Of a DNA stretch of 64,000 bases, positions 28,701 to 36,731 are shown one piece after another. The DNA comes from a virus. The notes under the pieces were generated by a model that was not told the origin of the DNA, did not search any database, and saw nothing but the letters and a program-made list of their open reading frames with translations. Each line of letters begins with the position of its first letter. Position 1 is the stretch's first letter. The position numbers were made by a program, and so were the translations under genes. The stretch spans positions 1 through 64,000 of the IMG/VR virus record IMGVR_UViG_3300047562_004403; one strand, written 5' to 3'.

Positions 28701-28846
28701 CTACAGTGCAAGCATTGAATTCTACTAATGATCCTGCAAGAGCAGCAACTGAGTTCAACAGGCTTTTTGAAAGAGCCCCTGGACAAAAAGAAATGGAAAG
28801 GCAAAGATATGCTCAGGAGATATTCTCCCAACTTAATTGTAAATAA
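25784..28846 (+). CDS. Tail/baseplate hub with permuted M23 peptidase and C-terminal tail lysozyme
   Basis: 1020 residues, GTG start (the overlapping ATG at 25782 is in a closed frame). Residues 1-300 and 705-790 (ending YRWREGDMRVQIEGVTAWGP) look like a gpD/gp27-type hub fold. Inserted between them is an M23 (LytM) endopeptidase whose halves are in reversed order: GRVGSTGKSTGPHLHAEL (553-570, HxH) comes before SPYGPRTGGFHYGLDIAG (606-623, HxxxD) and GNAVIIKRPDGREMILAHL (655-673). All zinc/catalytic residues (H565, H567, H616, D620, H672) are present. Residues 868-1020 resemble the phage tail lysozyme family (GFAGVVGNALVESGV, FGVFQWLGGRRQGLENY). Expected function: local peptidoglycan digestion during DNA entry. 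Confidence 0.85.
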   Translation: MSSLYRCRARVGYRPFTTDQIILFDEKQIQELSVKLKWQPNLAFSNADASTPASVATNALSQSTCSVTVSDPYLTGLAWPALFDAASLYTQSNVAAANGILLPPCTDEQDPNVDKCYKYVDLDTNSDSSLLDNSAYLLISLWYDVKGTSFGTDFYFRVNGFSISHGTKYPSVTIRGVESRSIIFNQSLVNLTLDEGTEIEKVLKDLAEKQGFTTSFCANTNSEPDKKRVLPRSVRYKGVTLDEVIKKVLNSVNGQSLSLPIKEYANRISMCTRGEVNQGCSVFYLGRGLYEGYEISGQPDFTLKGLNAEVSSNKQNKDPYVSEPFKADTYFIGDVLPEKRKEAMKKVKKVTFPNLFEKVPKNISKTPAATGYVWKDISPISSNKSKGIQVTNQEASKLEKDGLNLFGIAPNGTTAISFLTGDVVEADEKNGRVLIKTKFALHICEKEGSQKCFYRPILQESTGLSSIKVKTKDKVEISQEIGTSTQEKPEFTRFFIIGHGTKEVTLNPKIVWDWAFPEAEIPKTEESAPASGKPESQAPAQQPSGGSQGTVVGRVGSTGKSTGPHLHAELGPFTNANGRGQPITTADVDPYVLIAGKPASIWKVYSPYGPRTGGFHYGLDIAGPGPGGENINGQPVSVTGGATIVETKKNWIGYGNAVIIKRPDGREMILAHLQDDSIPPNISGTSTSSGGGKSNSTIQGSPTTSGLTVETSFKGVPRSLRIIPGRTILSFITDYDAWVEDNRSVDIDPGIWIPNRYKNWFINECEYRWREGDMRVQIEGVTAWGPVSTRVPTFTNYLESMRKSGDMKQSKDYYDYIRSLGGLNWKTEDGKDSTEVGCPEAQELSEFLSQGSDSTSPANSNTSFPPANCQYTGTKYPASRVNAIINAAKSAGINTKAGFAGVVGNALVESGVALSPTAENPKSKAFGVFQWLGGRRQGLENYASKAGKSASNFGVQMERFVQELKGADFQGPATVQALNSTNDPARAATEFNRLFERAPGQKEMERQRYAQEIFSQLNCK

Positions 28847-28851
28847 CAAAT

Positions 28852-29481
28852 ATGATCTACAAGGCCCTAGCTAGCACCATTATGGGAGCGGTGCTTTCCA
28901 GCTCTAAGAAACAAATCCTGGAAACTGCTAAGTCTCAAGTCCTTCAGGCCCAAATGAAAGGCGTAAGAAAGGCTATGCTCGCGCACGTTGCCGAAAAATA
29001 CACCGAAGAGATGGCATATAACGTCTCGCAATACATCAGAGCTCTTAGCGAAGCAAACGTTGAAATTGAATATAAAGGTGAGCCTGGAAAAGCATTTATA
29101 ATGCGGGCCGAAAATGCCATTGAGGAACTCGAGGGGTATTTAGAAGCGCAAAATCCAGACGGGGCTGTTATTCAATACTTAAAGAAAAGATATAAGGAAG
29201 AGGGAGTAAAGATAATCACCGGGCGTTTATATGGCGCTCATCTAGTCAATCGCAAAACCCAAGGAGTCTATGAAGTTCTTAATAGAATGGGTTATGCCGC
29301 GGCAGTCGATAAGAGAAAACCCTGGTTAACCGGAGCTAAAACCATCGAAGGCCTCGAAAATATGATAGCAGATGCAGCATTAGAAATATTTAATATAATG
29401 TTCGAAGATGTTGATTTAAGTTCGGAGATCGCCGGGTTTAAGTTTACTGGTGAGGGAAGTAAACTTGCTAAGAAAACATAA
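28852..29481 (+). CDS. Hypothetical protein, 209 residues
   Basis: Helical, charged protein that I do not recognise. It begins with a short apolar stretch (IYKALASTIMGAVLSS) that is too short and polar-flanked to be called a transmembrane segment, then long helices. It starts 5 nt after the tail hub/lysin stop and is surely co-transcribed; it ends 3 nt from the converging DUF3223 gene with no terminator visible between them. A tail assembly or hub chaperone role is possible from position alone. Confidence 0.5.
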   Translation: MIYKALASTIMGAVLSSSKKQILETAKSQVLQAQMKGVRKAMLAHVAEKYTEEMAYNVSQYIRALSEANVEIEYKGEPGKAFIMRAENAIEELEGYLEAQNPDGAVIQYLKKRYKEEGVKIITGRLYGAHLVNRKTQGVYEVLNRMGYAAAVDKRKPWLTGAKTIEGLENMIADAALEIFNIMFEDVDLSSEIAGFKFTGEGSKLAKKT

Positions 29482-29484
29482 TTA

Positions 29485-30183
29485 CTAGCCGTAGTACTTA
29501 GAGCCTTTTTCCAGATTGGCTTTAGCGCTTAGGACTTGAAGTTGAGCATTTATCATATGATAATCAAACCAACGCTCCGCTAAATCTGTATCTTTAAAAT
29601 AACACTTTGTTCCTCGGCAATATACATCTATTCTTTCCAAATCCACCCTTTCGTCTCTGCACCATTCCTCTACAAGGTTTTTAAATGGATAACGATGATC
29701 GATATGAAACATCGCCGCTTCAATAAAGTCCCCACTCATAGGGCATTTTAAAGGCTTCTTTTTGAGTTGGCGAAGAACACTTGTTCTGAAAGTTTTGATT
29801 TGTGGCTCGATGATTTGTCTCATCGCCACTAGAGCATCTTTTTTATTTTGTTTGTATTCTGGCACAGCAATTGTTCTCGGGAAAAGAGCGCTGACCACTT
29901 GACCTTTTCCTAACCACACCTCTCTTTTTGACCTCGATGTGATCATAACAATGCCCTTCACCGCTCTACCCTGAAATTTTTTATTACGTATTTTATAACG
30001 TACTACTCCGCGATCCTTTATACTCTTCCACTTCGGAACAAGATCAATTACACAATTTAAAAATTCTTCGTCGGATCCTTTTACAAAATAATTACATTCA
30101 GTTCCTAGGACAATTTCACTCCACTTTTTTTCGAATCCGCTTTTTGTGTAGGTAGCGTTTTGGACGGATATTGAGTATCGCAT
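29485..30183 (-). CDS. DUF3223/DCL-like protein with HNH-like C-terminus
   Basis: 232 residues. The N-terminal 95 residues (SISVQNATYTKSGFEKKWSEI..., DEEFLNCVIDLVPKWKSI) fit the DUF3223 (plant DCL-like) pattern; the C-terminal half has CPMSGDFI...FHIDHRYPFKNLVEEW (about residues 150-175), the HxDH..PF arrangement of an HNH-like nuclease fold, an architecture known in phages and bacteria. The start overlaps the end of the sigma-factor gene by 79 nt in another frame; the conserved domain begins right at the start codon, so the overlap is probably real. Co-transcribed with thioredoxin and sigma factor. Function uncertain: nucleic-acid binding or cleavage. Confidence 0.7.
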   Translation of the reverse strand: MRYSISVQNATYTKSGFEKKWSEIVLGTECNYFVKGSDEEFLNCVIDLVPKWKSIKDRGVVRYKIRNKKFQGRAVKGIVMITSRSKREVWLGKGQVVSALFPRTIAVPEYKQNKKDALVAMRQIIEPQIKTFRTSVLRQLKKKPLKCPMSGDFIEAAMFHIDHRYPFKNLVEEWCRDERVDLERIDVYCRGTKCYFKDTDLAERWFDYHMINAQLQVLSAKANLEKGSKYYG

Positions 30184-30863
30184 AGTATGTACTCTATTAA
30201 TTGCTCTGAGTAGTTTTTTATGTCTTTAGCATTACGTAAATGCGGATTTTTACGTAACAAAGTAGAAATACTTCTTTTTTTGACTAAGTAATCAGTAAGA
30301 AATGTTTCATCTTCTGGTTGTAGATCAGTTATCTTATGTAGCAAAACTTTATGAGAAGACATAAGATCTTCCATTGTTAACTCGTCGTTACATTCCGACT
30401 CAATAACATTGGAATATTCAGTTATTTGCGAAAAACTCATGGAAAAAGCCTGGCGCACAGCCCTTATTTTTTTAACCGATACTTGAATTTTTTCTGAGAT
30501 TTCTTCGTCAGTAACATCTGGGTTACTAATTATATATTTTCTAATTTTTAAATACAAATCAGAATAAGAACGCGGTATTTTTACGAGACGCGAATTATCT
30601 CGTAGATAATTTAACATATGAAACTGTAAACATCTATTAACCCAGGTAGAAAAATTGGCACCTTTGCTTTGATCCCAAGTATCATAGATACGAACAATAT
30701 ACTCAAGAGCGGCATCTCTGAGTTCTTCATAAGGCAACCCGGTAAAACTAGAAATTTTTCTAGCCACCTGATTTGCCTTCCACATTTGTGATATGATTTG
30801 CTCGTCTCTTTCCGAGTTTCTTCGGCGAATTTTCCTAGAATTATTAGTTGAGTTATCTATCAT
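30105..30863 (-). CDS. Sigma-70 family factor, probable phage late sigma (gp55-like)
   Basis: 252 residues. Region 2 is visible as ARKISSFTGLPYEELRDAALEYIVRIYDTWDQSKGANFSTWVNRCLQF (the A...G...EL.D.A....Y....D..KGA.FSTW signature, about residues 33-80), followed by NYLRDNSRLVKIPRS and a region-3-like helix pair (DVTDEEISEKIQVSVKKIRAV). There is no clear region 4, as in T4 gp55. It would redirect host RNA polymerase to late promoters; the GTTTAAAG motif in this window is the natural candidate target. Its ATG overlaps the thioredoxin stop (ATGA). Confidence 0.85.
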   Translation of the reverse strand: MIDNSTNNSRKIRRRNSERDEQIISQMWKANQVARKISSFTGLPYEELRDAALEYIVRIYDTWDQSKGANFSTWVNRCLQFHMLNYLRDNSRLVKIPRSYSDLYLKIRKYIISNPDVTDEEISEKIQVSVKKIRAVRQAFSMSFSQITEYSNVIESECNDELTMEDLMSSHKVLLHKITDLQPEDETFLTDYLVKKRSISTLLRKNPHLRNAKDIKNYSEQLIEYILCDTQYPSKTLPTQKADSKKSGVKLS

Positions 30864-31180
30864 TTTTTGGATTTTTCTATTGAATTAAGAATAAAATCTT
30901 TGAGCTGAGTTTTTGCTAAAATACCATCAGTATTTATACCTAGAAGTTCCGCTTCCTCGTCAAAAACTGCAAAGTTTGGTGTACCATCACATTCAATCTG
31001 ATCGCAAAAAGCCCACTCATCTGAAGTAACGTCCCACTCCCCGAATCCGATTGAGTAGTGCGGATATTCCTCTGATAGTTCATTTGCTGTTTCTACCCAG
31101 ACGGGTTTCATTGCGTTACATGCAACACACCCCGGCTGTTGAAAGAAAACAACTCTATACTTGAATTGTTGGTCTGTCAT
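30860..31180 (-). CDS. Thioredoxin-like protein
   Basis: 106 residues with the thioredoxin active site FFQQPGCVACNAMKPVW (C18 and C21, CVAC instead of CGPC) and the cis-proline loop CDGTPNFAVFD (about residues 64-74). Expected role: reduction of disulfides, for example regenerating ribonucleotide reductase, or a redox switch. It is the first gene of a minus-strand operon (thioredoxin, sigma factor, DUF3223-HNH) with overlapping stop/start codons, transcribed from an extended -10 promoter at 31218-31226. The VA dipeptide between the cysteines is unusual and would alter redox potential. Confidence 0.88.
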   Translation of the reverse strand: MTDQQFKYRVVFFQQPGCVACNAMKPVWVETANELSEEYPHYSIGFGEWDVTSDEWAFCDQIECDGTPNFAVFDEEAELLGINTDGILAKTQLKDFILNSIEKSKK

Positions 31181-31215
31181 AAGTAATTATGATTAAATTA
31201 TTTAAAATACATTAC

Positions 31216-31234
31216 GTATTATATCATATAATAC
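31216..31234. repeat. Perfect 19-bp palindrome over the thioredoxin-sigma promoter
   Basis: GTATTATAT-C-ATATAATAC, 9-bp arms around one base. It contains the -10 box on the minus strand and a mirror TATAAT on the plus strand, so a dimeric regulator bound here would cover the promoter. Confidence 0.5.
31218..31226 (-). promoter_or_regulatory. Extended -10 promoter (minus strand)
   Basis: TGATATAAT on the minus strand, identical to the box before the kinase gene at 24382. It lies about 38 nt upstream of the thioredoxin ATG (31180) and drives the thioredoxin-sigma-DUF3223 operon separately from the terminase operon upstream. Confidence 0.6.
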
Positions 31235-31238
31235 ATAT

Positions 31239-32861
31239 TTATAAGTATTTAGTAGCAGTTGATTTTGTATAAGGGGACGATGATTTAACCCCTATAAGTC
31301 CAACATCGCTAGAAACACGTTTGCTATTCCCTTTGAAAAATGGATCATGAACTATTCTTGGTAAACGTTCTCTATTACCACCGTGAACAGTTTTACCTCC
31401 CATTATCTCATCTCTATAAACTGTAATTCCATAAACGAAAGCATCTACAAAATCATCATTTTTAATAAATGGAAAAGAACACAATTCAGAAACTCTTTCA
31501 GCAAGATTGGGTAAATTTTCATATATAGATACTGCTCCGCTTTCAATAATAGGGGCAATTGCATTAGCTCTTAATACTTTGTCCTTATTTGGCACCAACT
31601 CTTTAATTGAGATATTAACCGTGCGTTTTAAAGTTTGTATGAGAGGTACGCCTTGGGCCCTGCCTTCAATGTATATGCATCTAATCTTCCATTGTTTGAT
31701 AAGCTGGGGAAAGATTTTTTCTAAATCAGGAAATTCTAAACGATCTAGAATGTAATGTATGAGATGTAGTTTGAGATGCGCGCGGTCGTATCCCCATATA
31801 CAAATTGCTGTGTAGTCGTTCATCCTGTCGGCCTTGTATGCTGTGTCTATAGTAGCATAAATAAATCCGTACTTGTTCAAGTTTTTAGAGTGAAAATCTA
31901 ACCAAACCTCCTTTATAATAGCACCTTGTTCACCAGCAGGCCGGCCTTGATAAAGTGAATTGAAATCTTTTTCACCAATAGATTTTCTAATAGCCTGAAG
32001 ATTTTGAACTGGAAAAAACTCTGGCCAATGCGATTCGCCAAGTTTTCTTCCTAATACGTCTGTTTCTTCATCAACGCATAGAGCGGGTACATTGAGTTCC
32101 CTCCAGCCATCGGGATCGGCTTTAAGCAATTGGCCAATAACATCATCAACATGAAACCTCGTGCCCATAGAAATAATAGCATGGTTGGGTAATCCACGGG
32201 TAAGGAACTGGGTTTGAGTCCAAGCAAAAGTCGACTCCATAATTGTAACAGAATTTCCATCAGCTAAAAGGTCATCTAAAATTCCAACTCCTGGCAAATC
32301 ATCGTCGCTGATTACGCCAAAACCAAATCCGGTAACATTACCACCGGCCGAGGCAATCTTAATAAGCCCTCCGTTATTACTACGTATAGCGCCTAAATTG
32401 CATTTTTCTCTATCTATTTCGCACTCCGGAAAAATCCATTTAAACTGCTCATGAGAAATGTATTCTATAACTGCCCGCGAGTTTTCATTGGTGAGTTGAA
32501 GAGCGTAAGAACTCATAATAAATTGAGCCGTAGGACTTCTTCCTATTTGCCACGAAGGGAATATTTTTGATATGAGTAAAGATTTACCAGTTCTGGGGGG
32601 CAAAGAAATTGCTGATTGCTTATAGTCTTCTTTTCCATCTCCGATGTTTTGAAGAAACTCACCGATCACATTATGAACTTTGAATGGTGTAAATTTACCA
32701 GCTATTGGAACTTCAGAAGTTATATACCTTGCAAAGGTTAAAAAATCTGTTCTGCACTTGAGTCTTAAAAGTTCTTGTTTATCTGACGCAGAAAGAGTCT
32801 TTAACTCCTTCTCCATCTCCTTCACTTGTTTTTTCTCTTGCTTTAATTCTTTTTTATTCAT
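31239..32861 (-). CDS. terL: Terminase large subunit
   Basis: 540 residues from the ATG at 32861, chosen because it lies 4 nt after the spike stop; an in-frame ATG at 32912 would overlap that gene by 47 nt. ATPase domain: Walker A LPPRTGKS (87-94), Walker B VGILDD (192-197). RNase-H-like nuclease domain: ATIDTAYKADRMNDYT (about 336-351, D339) and the late acidic pair in NDDFVDAFVYG. It packages DNA into the prohead by ATP hydrolysis and cuts concatemers. It is the last gene of a minus-strand virion operon; no small subunit is recognisable nearby. Confidence 0.93.
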   Translation of the reverse strand: MNKKELKQEKKQVKEMEKELKTLSASDKQELLRLKCRTDFLTFARYITSEVPIAGKFTPFKVHNVIGEFLQNIGDGKEDYKQSAISLPPRTGKSLLISKIFPSWQIGRSPTAQFIMSSYALQLTNENSRAVIEYISHEQFKWIFPECEIDREKCNLGAIRSNNGGLIKIASAGGNVTGFGFGVISDDDLPGVGILDDLLADGNSVTIMESTFAWTQTQFLTRGLPNHAIISMGTRFHVDDVIGQLLKADPDGWRELNVPALCVDEETDVLGRKLGESHWPEFFPVQNLQAIRKSIGEKDFNSLYQGRPAGEQGAIIKEVWLDFHSKNLNKYGFIYATIDTAYKADRMNDYTAICIWGYDRAHLKLHLIHYILDRLEFPDLEKIFPQLIKQWKIRCIYIEGRAQGVPLIQTLKRTVNISIKELVPNKDKVLRANAIAPIIESGAVSIYENLPNLAERVSELCSFPFIKNDDFVDAFVYGITVYRDEIMGGKTVHGGNRERLPRIVHDPFFKGNSKRVSSDVGLIGVKSSSPYTKSTATKYL

Positions 32862-32865
32862 TATA

Positions 32866-35775
32866 TTAGCATTCGGCCTCACCGGTCTGAGCACGGTTTT
32901 GCTGATAATCAATCTGATCGAGTAGTGAATTTATATCAGGATTGTCACTAGATGCAATATTTGCTGGAAGTTTACCACTAAATAGCGATTCTGGCTCCGG
33001 AGGCAATGGAGAATTAATTTTTGAAGAAATAGAATCATTCAGAGCTCTATTCTTATCTCGTACAGTTAAGCATTTATCAAATGCCAAAGGAACATCGACA
33101 GGAATTAAGCCTAAAATAAACTTTGTTATATCAACTAGTCCCCCTCCCGGTTCCATAGACTTCCATTCTTTATCAGCTGTATTTAAAAAATTAGAGGTTA
33201 TAAAGTTTGCCTCGGCTTTAGATGTAGAGTTTAATGCAGCAATTCTAGTTATATTTTTAAAGACAGTGGATAGACTATCTGTAACAGTTACTCCTACACC
33301 GGCTCCATGCTTAGTGGCATCTAATCTTTTTACATAATTATATGTATCTTGAATAGCTTTAGAAGTATCTACAATACTTAATAGTGTTTTAGAAAAAAAT
33401 GATCCGTTTCCTACCATTAACTTATTTATTAGTCGATACTGAGCATCAATTAATTTTCTTTCCACAGACTCAACTCTTGTAATATTATTATCTGTTTGTT
33501 TGAATGCTTTTTCTATTGTCTCAAATGTATACATCATCTCTGTCCAAAGTTCTGGCCAATCAGCATTTTTAGCACTATCAAGTCTATCGGCCATCTCACC
33601 GAGCCTTTTTACATTTTGAATAAGTTGTGTAAGATCGCTAACATTAGGAATACATAAATCTTCGCCTATTTTTGTCGGAATAAGATCTAAAATTTTTGCA
33701 ACGGTATTTTCATTGTTGGTGGTGGGATCACCATCAGGAGCATAAGAACTATGACTATTAGCTACAACATTTCCGCACTTCTCCAGAAGAACGTTACCAT
33801 CGGAGTCTTCTGAGTGTTCTGTTTTTCTGCATTTAGGATCGCAAGGGCATTCACCTCCACCTGCACCTAAACCAGAAAAAATTGAACCTAAACCGGGAAT
33901 CGCCCCAAGAATTGAAGATATGCCATTCAACCCTGCTAGATCTAAAAGGCCATCCAATCCTAATCCGCCATTGCCTAACAAGGCAAATAAATTTTTTCCT
34001 TCGCCTAAAAGCTCAAGCGCAGTTGTAGCTAATTGAGGTATGCCACTCAATCCGCCCAAATTAGGCATCCCTGGCAAGTTAGAAAAATTAGAAATTGCTC
34101 CAGCGATTAAACCTAAGTCCCCCGAGGAAAGTGCTTGAGATACTGATTCAGTTAAACTCTGAGGTAAATTACCTATTCCGCCCGCAGTTGAGATAAGATT
34201 GTTAATAACGCTTGTGAGTGGGGTATTAACTAGCCCCAGAGCCGAAGTAAAAATTTTGTTAATAGCATCAGATTTACCCGCAATAGTGTCTTTTCCAGCT
34301 TCCCAAACGGGTAAAATATACTTAGATACTTCATCAGGAAGTTTAGACATACCATATAATGCGGCTGTATCAATGGCTGCTAATGCTCCGCCGCTTATAT
34401 ATGCTGAATATACTCCTCTAGTTTGCGGGGCAAGAGATCTTATAGAAGAATTAATAGCATTTTTTCCTACGGTTTTATATGAGTTCTCAAGAGAATTAGT
34501 TGTTATTCCTTGAGCAATTATTTCTCCTGTAGTTCCGGCAGCATCGAGAGTTTTTTGAAGCTCACTATCTATCACTCCGCCATTGCTTATTGCTAAAGCT
34601 AATTTTAGTGCTATAGAATCGGATTCTGCACCTATAGAATTGGCAATCATCAAAATAGAAATATTTCTATATATCTCTGAAGAATTAAATGTTGGTGGTA
34701 GTATATTTGCAGCGGTGAGGGCTTGTTTGAGTTTGGGATCTGTTCCTGTTGGAGAAGTTGCGGATGCTATTAGGTCTAAAACTGGCTTTACTGGAATATT
34801 TGAAGATGAATCTTCAAAAGCAGGTACGTCTGTCTTACTATCTAGAAAATCTTTCTTACTTAATGGTGGATCTTCTCTATGAAATTGTATGGGTTCTCTT
34901 TTTCCTGCATTAATCCACTTCATCTCCCCTTGATATCTTAGACAGCAAATTCGCTGAGAATTTAATCCTTCGTCTAAAATAGCATCCATTCCATGAAATT
35001 TCTCGGTACAATCCGGAAGAGTTGTTTTAAAAAATACAGGTGTAGCACTGAGAGGTTTCCAGTTCCAGTCACCATTCTCATCTCTTCCGCACTTAATCTG
35101 AAAGTCCCTAAACTTACGATCTTCGGCAAAATTACGAACGTCTCCGTCCATTGCCTCATTACACTCAGGCACTCCTTTCTTTTCGGAAAGATTAGAAGCT
35201 ATTTTACCTTTTAATCCTGGGTCAAATCCTTTCTCTATCCATTTAGAGTTGGTAAGAGATTTCCAATTCCAAACTTCTTCTCCGCCTTCTTGGGGGTTAT
35301 TACGTCTTACGCATATTACTAAGTCTTGGTTACTTTCATTTTGAAGAAGATAAAGTCTACCGGCGTTTCCTTTATTGCATTTTGTCCCTTTATCACCAGA
35401 AGCTTCATATGCTCCTAATTGTTCATCTAAAATAGGAATTTGTAAAGGCGCTCCCCCGGAACCTATGTTAGGATTCTTATTAAAAAATCCTAAAACAAAT
35501 GTATCATTGGAATTTCCGTGCGCTTTGCCAATTAAGCAAGAAGATCCAATTACCTGGGCACTAAGTACTCCTTTACCACTATTTAGTACATATGTCCAAT
35601 CACTAGTCGTACCATCTTGATATTCTACTTTTACTCTGCTTAAATTTTTGGGGTCTGAAACAGAAATCACAGTGGCAACTTCATTAAAAGGATCCCCATA
35701 AACCCCACCAACCGATTCTGAAATTCGAGCTACTTGCTCTTTTATCTGTTGGAGTTCAGTAAAAAATGAAGACAT
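32866..35775 (-). CDS. Baseplate spike/central protein with gp5/gpV-type OB domain
   Basis: 969 residues. Residues 28-100 (EVATVISVSDPKNLSRVKV, TSDWTYVL, GSSCLIGKAHG, DTFVLGFFN) fit the OB-fold of gp5/gpV baseplate spikes. Residues 133-290 hold three related Cys/Trp modules (Cys at 133/155, 205/229, 256/277, each ending in W-x-W or W-I-N). Residues 553-641 are rich in Gly and Leu (GLGLDGLLDLAGLNG) and lead into ECPCDPKC (642-649), a possible metal site. The C-terminal part is helical. The centre of the baseplate is the likely location; the apolar Gly/Leu stretch could be membrane-active (inference). Precedes terL by 4 nt. Confidence 0.72.
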   Translation of the reverse strand: MSSFFTELQQIKEQVARISESVGGVYGDPFNEVATVISVSDPKNLSRVKVEYQDGTTSDWTYVLNSGKGVLSAQVIGSSCLIGKAHGNSNDTFVLGFFNKNPNIGSGGAPLQIPILDEQLGAYEASGDKGTKCNKGNAGRLYLLQNESNQDLVICVRRNNPQEGGEEVWNWKSLTNSKWIEKGFDPGLKGKIASNLSEKKGVPECNEAMDGDVRNFAEDRKFRDFQIKCGRDENGDWNWKPLSATPVFFKTTLPDCTEKFHGMDAILDEGLNSQRICCLRYQGEMKWINAGKREPIQFHREDPPLSKKDFLDSKTDVPAFEDSSSNIPVKPVLDLIASATSPTGTDPKLKQALTAANILPPTFNSSEIYRNISILMIANSIGAESDSIALKLALAISNGGVIDSELQKTLDAAGTTGEIIAQGITTNSLENSYKTVGKNAINSSIRSLAPQTRGVYSAYISGGALAAIDTAALYGMSKLPDEVSKYILPVWEAGKDTIAGKSDAINKIFTSALGLVNTPLTSVINNLISTAGGIGNLPQSLTESVSQALSSGDLGLIAGAISNFSNLPGMPNLGGLSGIPQLATTALELLGEGKNLFALLGNGGLGLDGLLDLAGLNGISSILGAIPGLGSIFSGLGAGGGECPCDPKCRKTEHSEDSDGNVLLEKCGNVVANSHSSYAPDGDPTTNNENTVAKILDLIPTKIGEDLCIPNVSDLTQLIQNVKRLGEMADRLDSAKNADWPELWTEMMYTFETIEKAFKQTDNNITRVESVERKLIDAQYRLINKLMVGNGSFFSKTLLSIVDTSKAIQDTYNYVKRLDATKHGAGVGVTVTDSLSTVFKNITRIAALNSTSKAEANFITSNFLNTADKEWKSMEPGGGLVDITKFILGLIPVDVPLAFDKCLTVRDKNRALNDSISSKINSPLPPEPESLFSGKLPANIASSDNPDINSLLDQIDYQQNRAQTGEAEC

Positions 35776-35796
35776 TTTAACAAATTAAAAACCAAT

Positions 35797-36729
35797 TTAA
35801 TTTCCGAGGGCTATATAAGTTATAGTAATTTGAGTATTAACAGAAACAGGAGCTCTATTTACAGCCTTAATATAAATCGTAGAGTTATCTGTCCATCCTA
35901 TAGCCCCTGGTGTAATTTTTTTCGTCTCACCATTTAATTGAGCAGTTACAATATCAACAATTACACCAGATCCTTCCGCAGGAGGATCACCTTGTAATCT
36001 ACTCGCATCATCAGTCCTACTAGCGTCATCAGTATATAAGGTCACCCACGTTGGTTGGTTAGTTTCTACTTTGAGAAGGGCAAATGATTCTGGCATATCA
36101 TCAAAAAATCTAAGAATAGTTTCACCAACTTCTACACTACTGCCAGCACTAATCGTCTTTGTTGTTTTTGTAAAACTTGGGGCATTTCTTGGCACCCAAT
36201 TAGTTCCGTTCCAACTAAGTACTTGATTATTGCTAAGACTAACGTCACTTATGGATACATCCGTATGATTATCAATAGATCCTAAAGAAGTTAAATAGCC
36301 CTCGTTGGCATGGTTACCCCAGGAATAGGCTGTGTTCCAATCGGCTGTTGACTCAGATGTTACACCAGGAAGTAAATCGGATATACTACCCGGTACCCAC
36401 TGTCCTGAGCTTGCGCTCCATCGCAAAACATTCTTATCACTAGGAGAAGTAGTGACAGTGTTTACGTCCGTGTGATTATTGATAGATCCAATTGCTGTTA
36501 AGTAATTACTTTCAGCATGATTACCCCAAGAATAAGCCTCATCCCATCCGGAAACTCTTGTAGGTGCAAATAATGAATCTCTTAAGCTAGATAGTGTTGT
36601 TCTTTTAGAAGTACCAGAGATAGAAGAAGTTAGATCGCTTTCATCTATTACTAAAAATACATCACCATCAGACAATGAATTAATCAGTCCTAGGTCTGTA
36701 ATTTTTTTGGGAGTTAAGGTTGTTGACAT
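35797..36729 (-). CDS. Fibre protein with WGNHA/NHTDV repeats
   Basis: 310 residues. Two copies of a roughly 57-residue unit: WDEAYSWGNHAESNYLT..GSINNHTDV and WNTAYSWGNHANEGYLT..GSIDNHTDV (about residues 60-165), each followed by a VLRW/VLSWNG strand. This W-N-AYSWGNHA..YLT motif is widespread in tail fibres of unrelated phages. The N-terminal 45 residues are a likely attachment segment (KKITDLGLINSLSDGDVFLV); the C-terminal 130 residues form a beta domain. It lies in the baseplate operon between the spike and tail protein I, consistent with a short fibre. Confidence 0.7.
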   Translation of the reverse strand: MSTTLTPKKITDLGLINSLSDGDVFLVIDESDLTSSISGTSKRTTLSSLRDSLFAPTRVSGWDEAYSWGNHAESNYLTAIGSINNHTDVNTVTTSPSDKNVLRWSASSGQWVPGSISDLLPGVTSESTADWNTAYSWGNHANEGYLTSLGSIDNHTDVSISDVSLSNNQVLSWNGTNWVPRNAPSFTKTTKTISAGSSVEVGETILRFFDDMPESFALLKVETNQPTWVTLYTDDASRTDDASRLQGDPPAEGSGVIVDIVTAQLNGETKKITPGAIGWTDNSTIYIKAVNRAPVSVNTQITITYIALGN

Positions 36730-36731
36730 GG

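Noticed and set aside
32942-33337. 131-residue plus-strand frame within the spike gene
   Set aside because: Shadow of the minus-strand spike coding sequence; no promoter or ribosome site.
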